From assembly GCF_020216525.1 (NCBI RefSeq), contig NZ_JAIWOY010000001.1, positions 496,001-560,000 of the forward strand: 64,000 bases of DNA, written 5' to 3'. This document shows positions 26,496 to 35,928 of this stretch, in pieces. A model generated the notes under the pieces. That model did not search any database and was not told the DNA's origin. It saw nothing but the letters and a program-made list of their open reading frames with translations. The translations under genes and the position numbers were made by a program. This stretch comes from Nocardioides nematodiphilus. GTDB taxonomy: Bacteria > Actinomycetota > Actinomycetes > Propionibacteriales > Nocardioidaceae. Each line of letters starts with the position of its first letter. Within the stretch, counting starts at the first letter, position 1.

Positions 26496-26891
26496 TCAGA
26501 GGAAGTCCGGTACCACGAACGCCTCGGGGTCGGCCTTCGGCGGGATCGACTCGAGCGCGATCCGCACCAGCGCGACCCGGGCGGTGAGCAGCATCTTGCG
26601 GCGCAGCCGGCCCTCGTCGCCGAGCTGGGCCTCGACCGCCTCGGTGATCTGCTCGTCGGTGTACTGCGGGCGCTCGCCGATCGCCACCTCCACGTCGGGC
26701 AGCGCCACCAGGACGGGCAGCACCTGGTCGCCGAGGCCGTTGAGGACGACGTACCGCTGGTAACGGGTCATCAACTCCCACAGCTCGTCGACGCTGACCT
26801 TCCCCTTGCGGACGCTCTTGTCCTGCGCCGCCACGACCTGCTTGGCGACGCCCGTCAGGGCGGCGGTCATCTCCTTCTCGGTGAGCCTCAT
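26496..26891 (-). CDS. Conserved hypothetical protein, 131 aa
   Basis: A small soluble protein, MRLTEKEMTAALTG onward, largely helical with alternating charged segments (QYTDEQITEAVEAQLGDEGR) and no signal peptide or membrane span. I do not recognise a family. The ATG at 26891 is the first plausible start; a far longer open frame upstream overlaps the desaturase in another frame and is not real. It lies between the desaturase operon and the crotonase on the same strand and may be read with either. Confidence 0.7.
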   Translation of the reverse strand: MRLTEKEMTAALTGVAKQVVAAQDKSVRKGKVSVDELWELMTRYQRYVVLNGLGDQVLPVLVALPDVEVAIGERPQYTDEQITEAVEAQLGDEGRLRRKMLLTARVALVRIALESIPPKADPEAFVVPDFL

Positions 26892-26929
26892 GCGCACATG
26901 ATGCCCGGCCCACCGAGAAGGAGTGATGA

Positions 26930-28159
26930 TCAGGCCAGGTAGGCGGCCTCGAGGTCGAGCTGCTCCTGGAGCTTGCGGCGCTGCGCACGCGAGCCGCGCG
27001 ACATCTTCCACAGCACCTTCATCTGCTTGGGCAGGTTCTTCGGCGTCGTGGTCGCGAGCCAGTTGTTCGGCAGCGAGAGGCGCACGACCTTGTGCCAGGC
27101 CGAGTAGACCTGGGCCGGCATCGAGGCCTCGTGGTAGTTCAGCCCGTACTTCTCGAAGAGCGCCTTGACCTGCGGCGCGACCTCGGCGTAGCGGTTGGAG
27201 GGCAGGTCCGGCCAGAGGTGGTGCTCGATCTGGTGGGACAGGTTGCCGGTCATGACGTGCATGGCCTTGGAGCCGGAGATGTTGGCCGAGCCGAGCATCT
27301 GGCGCAGGTACCACTCGCCACGCGTCTCGTTCGGGTCGATCGAGGCCTTCTCGTACGTCTCGACGCCCTCCGGGAAGTGGCCGCACATGATGACGCTGTG
27401 GGACCAGACATTGCGCACGACGTTGGCGATCACGTTGGCCGCCAGCGTGGGCAGCGCGGCGCCGAGGGGGAGCGCGAGGAGCGGGTGGACGACGTAGTCC
27501 TTCGTGGCCTGCTTGCGGACCTTCCGCAGCGTCTTGCCGACGTTCTCCGTGAACTCCTGCGGACGCTTCTCCTTCGGCAGGCGCAGGTTGCGGCCCAGCT
27601 CGAGGTCGTAGGCGGCGATGCCGTACTCGAAGAAGATCATGTTGATGAAGTTGTAGAGCGGCTGGCCCAGCGACGCCGGCGTCCAGCGCTGGTCCTCGTC
27701 CACGCGCATGATGCCGTAGCCGAGGTCGTTGTCCTTGCCGATGATGTTCGTGTACGTGTGGTGCAGCTCGTTGTGGCTGTGCTTCCACGACTCCGCGGTC
27801 GAGGCGCTGTCCCACTCCCAGACGCTGGAGTGGATCTTCGGGTCGCGCATCCAGTCCCACTGGCCGTGCAGGATGTTGTGGCCGATCTCCATGTTGTCGA
27901 GGATCTTGGCCACCGAGAGACCGGCGGTGCCGAGGAAGAAGGCCGGCGGGAAGAACCCGCTGGCGAGCAGCGTCGCGCGCGAGCCCAGCTCGAGGTAGCG
28001 CTGCGTCTTGATCATCCGGCGGATGTAGCGCGCGTCGGCCTCGCCACGGGTCTCCATCACGGACTGGCGGATGGCGTCGAGCTCGCGGCCGATCGCCTCG
28101 ATGTCCTCGGGGCTGAGGTGCGCGACGGGTGAGGTGGGCTTCTTGGTGATGACGGTCAT
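26930..28159 (-). CDS. desA3: Acyl-CoA desaturase, DesA3 type
   Basis: A 409-residue membrane di-iron desaturase that introduces a delta-9 double bond into stearoyl-CoA (known for the mycobacterial homologue, Rv3229c). The three histidine boxes are intact: HNILH (94-98), HNELHH (129-134) and HQIEHH near residue 307. Surrounding residues (EIGHNILHGQWDWMRDP, WYLRQMLGSAN, HHLWPDLPSNRYAEV) closely resemble DesA3. Its ATG overlaps the upstream reductase stop by 4 bp, so electron donor and desaturase are made together. A PucR regulator is divergent from the operon. Confidence 0.95.
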   Translation of the reverse strand: MTVITKKPTSPVAHLSPEDIEAIGRELDAIRQSVMETRGEADARYIRRMIKTQRYLELGSRATLLASGFFPPAFFLGTAGLSVAKILDNMEIGHNILHGQWDWMRDPKIHSSVWEWDSASTAESWKHSHNELHHTYTNIIGKDNDLGYGIMRVDEDQRWTPASLGQPLYNFINMIFFEYGIAAYDLELGRNLRLPKEKRPQEFTENVGKTLRKVRKQATKDYVVHPLLALPLGAALPTLAANVIANVVRNVWSHSVIMCGHFPEGVETYEKASIDPNETRGEWYLRQMLGSANISGSKAMHVMTGNLSHQIEHHLWPDLPSNRYAEVAPQVKALFEKYGLNYHEASMPAQVYSAWHKVVRLSLPNNWLATTTPKNLPKQMKVLWKMSRGSRAQRRKLQEQLDLEAAYLA

Positions 28160-29322
28160 CGAACGCTCTCCTTCATGGGGGTGGCGCTGGTCGGACGGGG
28201 GTGGTGGTCGATGGTGCAGGCGCCGGCGGCGGCACTGATGCACGTCTGGATCGGGAGGCCGCCCTCGGGCGTCTCACCGGGCACGGCGCGGGTGACGTCG
28301 CCGTTGCGCAGATCGCGTACGGCCCCCTCGCGCAGCGGAAGGACGCAGCCCATGCAGATGCCCATCCGGCAGCCGCTGGGCATGATCAGGCCGGCCTCCT
28401 CGGCGGCGTCGAGGATCGGCGTGGTGCCGTCGACCTCGATCTCCTGGCCGCCGATGGCGACCGTGCCGCCCTCACCCGCCTCGACCTGACCGAGGCGGAA
28501 CTGCTCGGTGAAGAGCGGCAGGCCCAGCGCGTCGTGGTGGGACTGGAGGGCGTCGAGCAGGCCGTGCGGACCGCAGGCGTAGGTGACGCGGTCGTGGAGG
28601 TCCGGCACGAGCTCGGCGAGGGACTCGACGCTGAAGAGGCCGTGCTGGTCGTCGTACCGGGGGATCAGGGTGATGGCGCCGGAGGCGCCGAGCTCGCTGA
28701 GGTTCTCGCGGAAGATCGTCTGCGGCTCGCTCGGCGCGAGGTGCACGACGGTGATGTCGAGGTTGCGGTCCTTCGCTCCCAGGACGCCGGAGTCGGTGAC
28801 CGGGTAGAGGTTGCGCAACATGCCGATCACCGGGGTGATGCCCGAGCCCGCGGTGACGAAGAGCAGCTTGCGGTGGCTCTCGTCGAGGACGAACTCGCCG
28901 GCCGCCTGCTCGAGGTGGACCATCGTGCCCGGCGTGGCCTGGTGCACGAGGAAGGGGCTGACGACACCGTCGGGCACTGCCTTCACGGTGATCGAGATGC
29001 GGCGATCGGCACGCGGGCCGTGGGTCAGCGAGTAGGCGCGCCAGTGGCGACGGCCCTCGACGTCGATGCCGATCCGGATGTACTGGCCCGGCACGTGGCC
29101 GGCCCAGTCCTTGCCCGGCTTGAGCTCGATGGTGGCGGCGTCGTCGGTCTCGGCACGCACGGCGGTGATCCGGGCGCGGAGGTCGGCGCCGCGGCGCAGC
29201 GGGCTGAAGAGGTCGAGGACGTCGGCGGGCTCCATCGGGGTGACCGCCGCGGAGAAGGCCTGGTGGAGAGCGCGCCGCAGACCGCCCGATCGGGTCTGCT
29301 CGGCGATGGATGCACTGCTCAT
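28156..29322 (-). CDS. Ferredoxin reductase with 2Fe-2S domain (desaturase electron donor)
   Basis: A 388-residue flavoprotein passing electrons from NADPH to the desaturase, like Rv3230c beside desA3 in mycobacteria. Order: an N-terminal extension, FAD domain (GQYIRIGI, RAYSLT), NAD(P)H domain (FVTAGSGITPVIGMLRN, YACGPHGLLDAL) and a C-terminal plant-type ferredoxin with cysteines in SGCRMGICMGC and the distant IQTC. The ATG at 29322 fits the family; the extra upstream codons contain no ribosome site. First gene of the two-gene operon. Confidence 0.95.
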   Translation of the reverse strand: MSSASIAEQTRSGGLRRALHQAFSAAVTPMEPADVLDLFSPLRRGADLRARITAVRAETDDAATIELKPGKDWAGHVPGQYIRIGIDVEGRRHWRAYSLTHGPRADRRISITVKAVPDGVVSPFLVHQATPGTMVHLEQAAGEFVLDESHRKLLFVTAGSGITPVIGMLRNLYPVTDSGVLGAKDRNLDITVVHLAPSEPQTIFRENLSELGASGAITLIPRYDDQHGLFSVESLAELVPDLHDRVTYACGPHGLLDALQSHHDALGLPLFTEQFRLGQVEAGEGGTVAIGGQEIEVDGTTPILDAAEEAGLIMPSGCRMGICMGCVLPLREGAVRDLRNGDVTRAVPGETPEGGLPIQTCISAAAGACTIDHHPRPTSATPMKESVR

Positions 29323-29408
29323 GGAACCAGAGTGCCTGGCGGATGGGGTTAAACTCTTGTGGTCACGACGCGAATCTACGCGCCGGTTTTGTTCGCAGGA
29401 GACAAACA

Positions 29409-30554
29409 ATGACCCGTCCGCCGGAGCTGTTGCTGCCGCCCCAGGTCGTCGAGGCCCTCGGCCCCATCCTGCCCCGGGTGGGCGAGCAGGTGGTCGCCGC
29501 GGTGATCAGCGAGGTCCCCGCCTATCAGGGCGCCTGGTCCGACCAGATGAGCAAGACGATCCAGAGCGCGGTGAAGGTGGCGCTCGGCGGCTTCCTCGCC
29601 GTCGCCTCCGGCGAGATGTCCGACGCCGGCCAGGCGACGCCCCCGGCGGTCAAGGGCGCGTACGAGCTGGGCCGCGGCGAGGCCCGCAGCGGGCGCTCCA
29701 CCGAGGCGCTGCTCGCCGCCTACCGGATCGGCGCGCGGGTGGCGTGGCGCGAGCTGTCCACCGCCGCGGTCGCCGCGGGGCTCCCCTCCGAGACGCTGGT
29801 CGAGCTGGCCGCGCTGGTCTTCGCGTGGATCGACGAGGTCTCCGACGCCTCGGTCGCCGGGCACGGCGACGAGCTCGCCACCGCCGGCCGGGTCCGCCAG
29901 CAGCTGATGTCGCGCCTGGGCCGGATGATCCTGCGCGGCGACCCGCCCGACGCCCTCGACGCCGCGGCCGAGCGGGCCAGCTGGGAGCGGCCGTCGACGC
30001 TGACCGCCGCCCTGGTGCCGGCCGCGCAGGTCGGGCCGGTGCTGGCGATGGCCTCCCAGGCGACGATCGTGCTCTCCGAGCTCAGCGAGCTCGACGAGGT
30101 CACCCTCCTGCTGGTCCCCGACGTGCACGGTCGCGCCCGCGGCGCGCTGCTGCGGGTGCTGGAGGGTCGCGACGCGGTCTGCGGCCCGGCCAAGCCGTGG
30201 CGCGATGCGCGCATCTCGTACGAGCGGGCGATGCGGGCTCGCGACGCCGGGCTCGGTCTCGACACCGACAAGGCGCTGGTAGCACTGGTCCTCGACGCCG
30301 ACCCCGAGGCCCGCGCCGACCTGCGCGCCGCGGTGCTCGCGCCCCTCGCCGACCTGCGCCCCTCGACCGCGGAGAAGCTCACCGAGACGCTGCGCTCCTG
30401 GCTGCTGCACCAGGGGCGGCGCGAGGAGATCGCCTCCGAGCTCTTCGTGCACCCGCAGACCGTCCGCTACCGCATCGGTCAGCTGCGTGAGGTCTACGGC
30501 GACAAGCTCGAGGACCCGAAGTGGCTGCTGGCTTTGACCGTCGCGCTCGGCTGA
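29409..30554 (+). CDS. PucR/CdaR-type transcriptional regulator
   Basis: A 381-residue regulator with a helical sensory region (about 1-180), a middle domain with GGDEF-like beta pattern, and a C-terminal PucR helix-turn-helix (EIASELFVHPQTVRYRIGQLREVYG, residues about 345-370, split here over the recognition helix). GCAGGAGAC gives a good ribosome site before ATG 29409. It is divergent from the reductase-desaturase operon across 86 bp, so it is the natural candidate to control desaturation of membrane lipids; the effector is unknown. Confidence 0.9.
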   Translation: MTRPPELLLPPQVVEALGPILPRVGEQVVAAVISEVPAYQGAWSDQMSKTIQSAVKVALGGFLAVASGEMSDAGQATPPAVKGAYELGRGEARSGRSTEALLAAYRIGARVAWRELSTAAVAAGLPSETLVELAALVFAWIDEVSDASVAGHGDELATAGRVRQQLMSRLGRMILRGDPPDALDAAAERASWERPSTLTAALVPAAQVGPVLAMASQATIVLSELSELDEVTLLLVPDVHGRARGALLRVLEGRDAVCGPAKPWRDARISYERAMRARDAGLGLDTDKALVALVLDADPEARADLRAAVLAPLADLRPSTAEKLTETLRSWLLHQGRREEIASELFVHPQTVRYRIGQLREVYGDKLEDPKWLLALTVALG

Positions 30555-30574
30555 GGCCACGTACGGTGGGTCGC

Positions 30575-31429
30575 ATGCTTCGCTCGCTCGGTCCGGTCCT
30601 GCTCGCGCTCGCCCTCCTGACGGGGTGCGGCGCGGAGTCGAGCGACGTCGCAGGACCCACCGGCGCGCCCGCTCCGGGCGGCCTGGGGCGCTATGTCGCG
30701 CTGGGCGACTCCTACTCGGCGGCGCCCGGCGTGCCCGATGCCGTCCCCGACACCAGCTGCTTCCGCTCGACGCACAACTATCCGCACCTGATCGCCGCCG
30801 CCGTCTCGGGCCTGGAGCTGGTCGACGTGACCTGCTCCGGCGCCGCCACCGCGGACATGACGTCGCGACAGCAGACCGACCGGGCGCACGGGCTGAGCGA
30901 GGCACCTCAGTTCGACGCCCTCACGCCCTCGACCCGGTTCGTGTCCGTGAGCATCGGCGGCAACGACCTCCACTTCTTCCAGCGGATGCTGATGTGCCTG
31001 ACGCACGGCGGCTGCGCGCAGCGCTTCGGCGGCAGCGCGAGCGACGAGGTCGTCGAGATCGGCCACCGCCTCGATCGGGTGCTGCGCGGCGTCCACCAGC
31101 TCGCGCCGCAGGCCAAGGTCGTCGTCGTCGGCTACCCGCGCATCCTGCCGACTAAGGACAGCTGCCCGCTGCTGCACTCGGATCCGACGGCGCTCGCCTT
31201 CGCCCGTACGGCCTGGGCGGACCTGGTCGGCGAGATGCGGCGCGCGGCGAGGTCCGCCGGCGACAGCTTCGTGGACCTGAGCGACGCGGCCTCCGGCCAC
31301 GACCTCTGCGCGGCCGAGCCGTGGTTCAACGGGCCGGTCGACAACGAGCAGGCGATCGCCTGGCACCCCTACGCACCCGAGCAGGCCGCCGCGGCGAAGC
31401 TCGTGGGCGCGGCGCTCGCCGCTCGGTGA
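30575..31429 (+). CDS. SGNH/GDSL-family secreted lipoprotein hydrolase
   Basis: A 284-residue lipoprotein (lipobox LLTGC, Cys18) with an SGNH lipase domain. The nucleophile is in YVALGDSYSAAPG, the oxyanion-hole glycine and asparagine are in SIGGNDLHF, and the C-terminal histidine is in WHPYAPEQ. Four or more cysteines (SCF, VTCSG, CLTHGGC) suggest disulfides, as in the Streptomyces scabies esterase-like group. The chosen ATG follows the PucR gene by 20 bp. It probably hydrolyses an extracellular ester or lipid. Confidence 0.92.
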   Translation: MLRSLGPVLLALALLTGCGAESSDVAGPTGAPAPGGLGRYVALGDSYSAAPGVPDAVPDTSCFRSTHNYPHLIAAAVSGLELVDVTCSGAATADMTSRQQTDRAHGLSEAPQFDALTPSTRFVSVSIGGNDLHFFQRMLMCLTHGGCAQRFGGSASDEVVEIGHRLDRVLRGVHQLAPQAKVVVVGYPRILPTKDSCPLLHSDPTALAFARTAWADLVGEMRRAARSAGDSFVDLSDAASGHDLCAAEPWFNGPVDNEQAIAWHPYAPEQAAAAKLVGAALAAR

Positions 31430-31441
31430 CGCCGCGCCGGC

Positions 31442-32680
31442 TCAGCGCCAGGCGGGCGCGCTGGCGGCGTAGCCGCTGATCGACCGCTCCAGGGTCTCGC
31501 CGTCGAGGAGGATCGGCGGCGGGACGGCGACCACCGGGCCGTACGGGGAAGGCACCTCGACGGTGTGTGCGCGAGGCGACCCGACCGGGCCGTCCGACGG
31601 CGCCGGTCGCCCGAGGAGCGTCCGGGCGGCACCGAGCAGGCTCGCGCGCACCACGCCCGCCTCGCCGCGGGCGAGCATGCCGATGACATGGGCGGCGAGC
31701 TCGTAGCCGGTGGCGTAGTCGAGGGCCTGGACCGGGAGTGCGCCGGGCCTGCCGTCGGCGGCGCACCGCTCGGCGATGCCGCTCGCGGCCTGGACGATCG
31801 AGTCGAAGCCGGGGCGCTCGGCCCACGGGCCGTGCTCGCCCCAGGCGGAGAGCGACCCGACGACGAGCCCCGGCCTGTGCTCGATCAGCTGCGCGGGCGT
31901 CAGACCGAAGCGGGCCAGCGACCGAGGGCGGTAGCCGAGGATCACGACGTCGGCCCGCGGCACGAGTCCGTCACGCACCAGATCGCACGAGTCCGCCAGA
32001 TCGAGCTCCGCCGAGCGCTTGCCCATGGCGTTGGAGATGTACTGGTCGAGCAGCTCCGGTCGCGCCGGCGCGTCGATCCGGAGGACCTCGGCGCCGAGGC
32101 AGGCGAGCAGCTGGGTGCAGGCCGGGCCGGCGAGGACGCGGGTGAGGTCGAGGACCCGTACGCCCGCCAGTGGGAGGCCGTCTCCGGTGGGAACGGCCGG
32201 GCGCGTGCCGGTGGTCTCCTGGGTCACCCAGGCGTCGCCGGCTGTGGCGAGCGCGTGCGGGTGAGCACCCCACTCCCGCTCGCTGCGCACGACCGTCGCG
32301 ATGCCGCCGGCGACGACGATGCGGTCGGCGGCCTCTGCTGCCGGCAGCGCGGCCACCTTCGCGTCGAGCTCGTCGCGGGTGGTGGCGCCGAGCGCGCGTG
32401 TGATCGCGGCGGCGTGGTGCGGGAAGTTCGCGTGGGTCCGGATCCAGCCGTCGGTGGCCCGGACGAAGCCGGACATCGGCGCCCACGCCTGGGGTGCACG
32501 GCCGTCGATGCGGAGGTGGTCGACCGCGGCGAAGGACGACGCGACCAGGCTGGGCGTGGCGCTGACCTCGCGCCCGGGCGCGCACTCGGCGACGGCGCCG
32601 CGGACCGCCTCGACCGCGCTCGTCGCGAACGCCTCGACGTCGAAGGGGCCGGGCCACCACCGGGGGCGATCGTCAGCCAT
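31442..32680 (-). CDS. CaiB/BaiF-family CoA-transferase
   Basis: A 412-residue class III CoA-transferase. The conserved core is LAGVRVLDLTRVLAGPACTQLLACLGAEVLRID (residues about 168-200, cited here only as positions and key residues), followed by the region YISNAMGKRSAELDL that precedes the usual catalytic aspartate. The N-terminal 165 residues are an extra half-domain, as in some fused family members. Donor and acceptor are unknown. It converges with the GDSL lipoprotein gene, and 22-bp tandem repeats lie directly upstream. Confidence 0.85.
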   Translation of the reverse strand: MADDRPRWWPGPFDVEAFATSAVEAVRGAVAECAPGREVSATPSLVASSFAAVDHLRIDGRAPQAWAPMSGFVRATDGWIRTHANFPHHAAAITRALGATTRDELDAKVAALPAAEAADRIVVAGGIATVVRSEREWGAHPHALATAGDAWVTQETTGTRPAVPTGDGLPLAGVRVLDLTRVLAGPACTQLLACLGAEVLRIDAPARPELLDQYISNAMGKRSAELDLADSCDLVRDGLVPRADVVILGYRPRSLARFGLTPAQLIEHRPGLVVGSLSAWGEHGPWAERPGFDSIVQAASGIAERCAADGRPGALPVQALDYATGYELAAHVIGMLARGEAGVVRASLLGAARTLLGRPAPSDGPVGSPRAHTVEVPSPYGPVVAVPPPILLDGETLERSISGYAASAPAWR

Positions 32681-32702
32681 GACAGCACCCTAGCCAGCCG
32701 GA

Positions 32703-32790
32703 GGGCCGGGTCGGCGGGGCGCAAGGGCCGGGTCGGCGGGGTGCGAGGGCCGAGTCGGCGGGGTGCGAGGGCCGAGTCGGCGGGGTGCGA
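32703..32790. repeat. Four tandem 22-bp repeats
   Basis: Units begin at 32703, 32725, 32747 and 32769 and share GGGCCGRGTCGGCGGGGYGC plus RA. A decayed fifth unit starts at 32791 and runs into the stop codon of the amidohydrolase gene. They fill most of the 114-bp gap upstream of the CoA-transferase. Confidence 0.92.
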
Positions 32791-32794
32791 GGGC

Positions 32795-34237
32795 CTACTC
32801 GACGGGGCGGCCGGCGACCAGGGTGCGCTCCACCGGCATCGTCCGCAGCTCGGCGGGCGTGGCGGCGAGAGGGTCGCGGTCGAGGAGGACCAGGTCCGCA
32901 CGGCTGCCGACGCCCACGGTCGGCTGGCCGTCGACGCTGGCGGCGAGCGCCTCCCGTACGGTCAGCGCCTGGGCCGGGTGCCACGGCTCGCGCTCGTCGC
33001 CGCTGCGGTGCACCGCGGCCGCGATCGCGAGCCACGGGTCGAGCGGCGCGACCGGGGCGTCACTGCCCAGCGCCAGCGTGACTCCGGCGTCGCGCAGCCA
33101 GCCGAACGCGAAGCTGCGCTCCCCCGCGGCCGGCCAGACCCGGTCGGCGACGTCGCGGTCGTCGAGCAGATGGGCCGGCTGGACGCTCGCGATCAGCCCC
33201 AGCTCGGCCATCCGGACGGCGTGCTCGCGCTGGATGAGCTGGGCGTGCTCGATGCTGCCACCGGCTCCGGTGCGGGCGTAGGCGTCGAGGGCGATGCCGA
33301 CGGCCCGGTCGCCGATCGCGTGGGTCGCCACCGTCACGCCCTGGGCGTGGGCGCGCGCGAGCGCCGCCTCGAGGTCAGCGGCCGTCAGGTTGGGGGCGCC
33401 GTGGGCGCCGGTGTCGGCGTACGGATCGCAGCACCAGGCCGTCCGGCTGCCGAGCGAGCCGTCGCTGATGATCTTGAGCGAGCCGAGGGTCAGCCCGGGC
33501 CTGATCTCGTCACCCGTGCGGCCGCCCCGGAAGGCGTCCAGGTCGTAGGTCGCGCACCGTACGCGCAGGAGGTCGCAGCCCGCGTCCCAGCGCTGCGCCC
33601 AGTCATCGTGGTGGACCCCGAACTCGAGGTCGACGAGGCCGACCACGCCGAGCCGGGCGGCGGAGCGCAACATCCGCGCGTAGGCGGCGGGCGTGGCCGC
33701 CTCCGCCTCCAGGGCGTCGAGTCGCGGGCTGGCGGCGTACCACTCGGTCTCGCGGACGACGGTGTCGCGCCGCGGGAGACCGAGGAGGTCCAGCGCGGCG
33801 GTCGACATCCAGGCGTGGTGGAAGTCGGAGTTGATCAGCACGACCGGGGTCGGCCCGGCGACGGCGTCGAGCTCGGCGACGGTGACCGGTCGGGGCCACG
33901 TGCCGGCGCGGTGGCCGGCACCGACGACCGGGTCGCCGGGCCGCTCCCGCAGCCGCTCGGCGACCGCGGCCAGGGCCTCCTCGGGCGAGCCCGCGGCGCC
34001 CAGATCCAGGCGCGTGGTGGTCCGCGCCCACTGGCCGGCGTGCACGTGCTGATCCCACAGGCCCGGGATGAGCCAGCGCCCCTCCGCGTCGTACGTCTCG
34101 CGCCGCCCGGACGGATCGAGGCGGGGACCGATCTCGGCGACGCGGCCGTCCGCGATGAGGACGTCGACCGGCACGGCTGGCGCAGGCGTCGTCACGGGCA
34201 CGACCCGGGCGTTCCTGATCAGCACGTCGCTCAGCAT
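32795..34237 (-). CDS. Amidohydrolase family protein (YtcJ-like)
   Basis: A 480-residue metal-dependent hydrolase with the TIM-barrel layout: N-terminal beta sandwich, metal pair HVH at 64-66 (GLWDQHVHAG), further histidines in ATHAIGDRAV and SIEHAQLI, and a conserved aspartate in LGSDAPVAPLDP. YtcJ-like enzymes cut amide bonds in varied small molecules; the substrate is not evident. Its ATG (34237) overlaps the ABC-F stop by 7 bp. Its end abuts the 22-bp repeats. Confidence 0.9.
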   Translation of the reverse strand: MLSDVLIRNARVVPVTTPAPAVPVDVLIADGRVAEIGPRLDPSGRRETYDAEGRWLIPGLWDQHVHAGQWARTTTRLDLGAAGSPEEALAAVAERLRERPGDPVVGAGHRAGTWPRPVTVAELDAVAGPTPVVLINSDFHHAWMSTAALDLLGLPRRDTVVRETEWYAASPRLDALEAEAATPAAYARMLRSAARLGVVGLVDLEFGVHHDDWAQRWDAGCDLLRVRCATYDLDAFRGGRTGDEIRPGLTLGSLKIISDGSLGSRTAWCCDPYADTGAHGAPNLTAADLEAALARAHAQGVTVATHAIGDRAVGIALDAYARTGAGGSIEHAQLIQREHAVRMAELGLIASVQPAHLLDDRDVADRVWPAAGERSFAFGWLRDAGVTLALGSDAPVAPLDPWLAIAAAVHRSGDEREPWHPAQALTVREALAASVDGQPTVGVGSRADLVLLDRDPLAATPAELRTMPVERTLVAGRPVE

Positions 34238-35865
34238 TCGGTGACGGTGCCCCCTTCGACGCGGAGCTGTCGGGTGGTGTGCACCGCGGCGAGCATCCGA
34301 CGGTCGTGGGTGACCAGCAGCAGCGTGCCGGGATAGGTGTCGAGGGCCTGCTCGAGCTGCTCGATCGCCGGCAGGTCGAGATGGTTGGTCGGCTCGTCGA
34401 GGACCAGCAGGTTGACGCCGCGTGCCTGGAGCAGCGCGAGCGCCGCGCGGGTGCGCTCGCCGGGGCTGAGGCTGGCGGCCGGCCGGGTCACGTGGTCGGA
34501 CTTGAGGCCGTACTTGGCCAGCAGCGTCCGGACCTCCTCGGGATTCTGGTCCGGGACGTGCGCCTGGAAGGCGTCGACCAGGATCGCCTCGCCCTCGAAC
34601 AGCCGACGGGCCTGGTCGACCTCGCCGACGACGACACCGGGGCCGAGGTAGGCGGTGCCCTCGTCGAGCGGGATCCGGCCGAGGAGGGCGGCCAGCAGGG
34701 TGGACTTGCCGGCGCCGTTGGGGCCGGTGATCGCGACCTTCTCCGCCCACCCGATCTCGAGGTCGACCGGGCCGAGGACGAAGCCGCCGCGGCGGACGAC
34801 GGCCCTGGCCAGCGCGGCGGTGACCGCGCCGGATCGGGGAGCGGCGGCGATCTCCATCCGCAGCTCCCACTCCTTGCGGGGCTCCTCGACGGCGTTCTTC
34901 TCCAGGCGCTCGATCGCCTTCTCGGACTGGCGGACCTTGGCGGCCTGCTTCTCGGAGCGATCGGCCTGCCGGTTGCGCAGCGACTTGTCGGGCTCGCTGC
35001 CCTGCTTGCGCATCGCGTTGCGGACGCCCTGGGTCATCCAGTTGCGCTGGGTGACCATCCGGTCGCCGAGGGCGCCGAGCTTGCCGGCGTACTCCTCGTA
35101 CTCCTCACGGGCGTGTTGCCGGGCGATCTCGCGCTCGCGCAGGTAGGCGTCGTAGCCGCCGCCGTAGAGGTTGACCTGGTGCTGGTGCAGGTCGAGCTCG
35201 AGGACGCGAGTGACGGTGCGGGCGAGGAACTCACGGTCGTGGCTGACCACGATCACCCCCGCGCGCAGGCTCGTGACGAAGCGCTCGAGCCGGTCGAGAC
35301 CGTCGAGGTCGAGGTCGTTGGTCGGCTCGTCGAGCAGGAAGAGGTCGTAGCGGCTCAGGAGGAGGGAGGCGAGGTTCGCGCGCGCAGCCTGCCCGCCGGA
35401 CAGGCCCGTCATCAGGGCGTCGGTGCCGACCGTCAGGCCGAGGTCGGCGAGCACCTCGTCGCTGCGCTCCTCCAGGTCGGCGCCGCCGAGGGCGAGCCAG
35501 TGGTCGAGCGCCTCGGCGTACTCGTCGGGGTCCTGGTCGTAGTGGGCGGTCGCGTGGTCGTAGCGGGCCTGGGCGGCCGCGACACCCGTACGGCGGGCGA
35601 GGAACTGCGCCACGGTCTCGCCCTCGCGGCGCTCGGGCTCCTGCGGGAGGTAGCCGATGGTCGCCGACGGCGGGCTGGTGGCGACCGAGCCGGCCTCGGG
35701 CGCGAGCTCGCCCGCGATCGTACGAAGGAGGGTGGACTTGCCGGCGCCGTTGGGACCGACCAGGCCCACTACGTCACCGGGCGCGACGACGAGGTCGAGC
35801 GCGTCGAACAGGACCTTGGCGCCGTGCCCGCTGGAGAGATCCTTGACCTGCAGGGTGGCGCTCAT
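34231..35865 (-). CDS. ABC-F family ATPase (ribosome-associated)
   Basis: A 544-residue soluble protein with two ATP-binding domains and no membrane segment, the ABC-F layout that acts on the ribosome rather than in transport. Walker A motifs are GPNGAGKST in both halves; signatures are LSGGQ (first) and LSPGE (second). Walker B regions read LFLLDEPTNDLD and LLVLDEPTNHLD. A charged linker (about 245-335) joins them. ATG 35865 is preferred over a TTG three codons upstream. Whether it confers antibiotic protection or a housekeeping function is not decidable here. Confidence 0.93.
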   Translation of the reverse strand: MSATLQVKDLSSGHGAKVLFDALDLVVAPGDVVGLVGPNGAGKSTLLRTIAGELAPEAGSVATSPPSATIGYLPQEPERREGETVAQFLARRTGVAAAQARYDHATAHYDQDPDEYAEALDHWLALGGADLEERSDEVLADLGLTVGTDALMTGLSGGQAARANLASLLLSRYDLFLLDEPTNDLDLDGLDRLERFVTSLRAGVIVVSHDREFLARTVTRVLELDLHQHQVNLYGGGYDAYLREREIARQHAREEYEEYAGKLGALGDRMVTQRNWMTQGVRNAMRKQGSEPDKSLRNRQADRSEKQAAKVRQSEKAIERLEKNAVEEPRKEWELRMEIAAAPRSGAVTAALARAVVRRGGFVLGPVDLEIGWAEKVAITGPNGAGKSTLLAALLGRIPLDEGTAYLGPGVVVGEVDQARRLFEGEAILVDAFQAHVPDQNPEEVRTLLAKYGLKSDHVTRPAASLSPGERTRAALALLQARGVNLLVLDEPTNHLDLPAIEQLEQALDTYPGTLLLVTHDRRMLAAVHTTRQLRVEGGTVTEC

Positions 35866-35904
35866 GAGGCGCAACGCTAGCGATAGTTGCCAACGCGCTT
35901 TCCA

Positions 35905-35920
35905 CTACCGGGCGGTAACC
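35905..35920 (+). promoter_or_regulatory. TACYSGSSRGTA palindrome before the carboxyltransferase
   Basis: CTACCGGGCGGTAACC (core TACCGGGCGGTA, 35906-35917) ends 9 bp before the ATG at 35929, over the place where a ribosome site would be. No AGGAGG-like site is visible, so a leaderless mRNA is possible. Third of four related sites. Confidence 0.6.
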
Positions 35921-35928
35921 TCCGGGCC

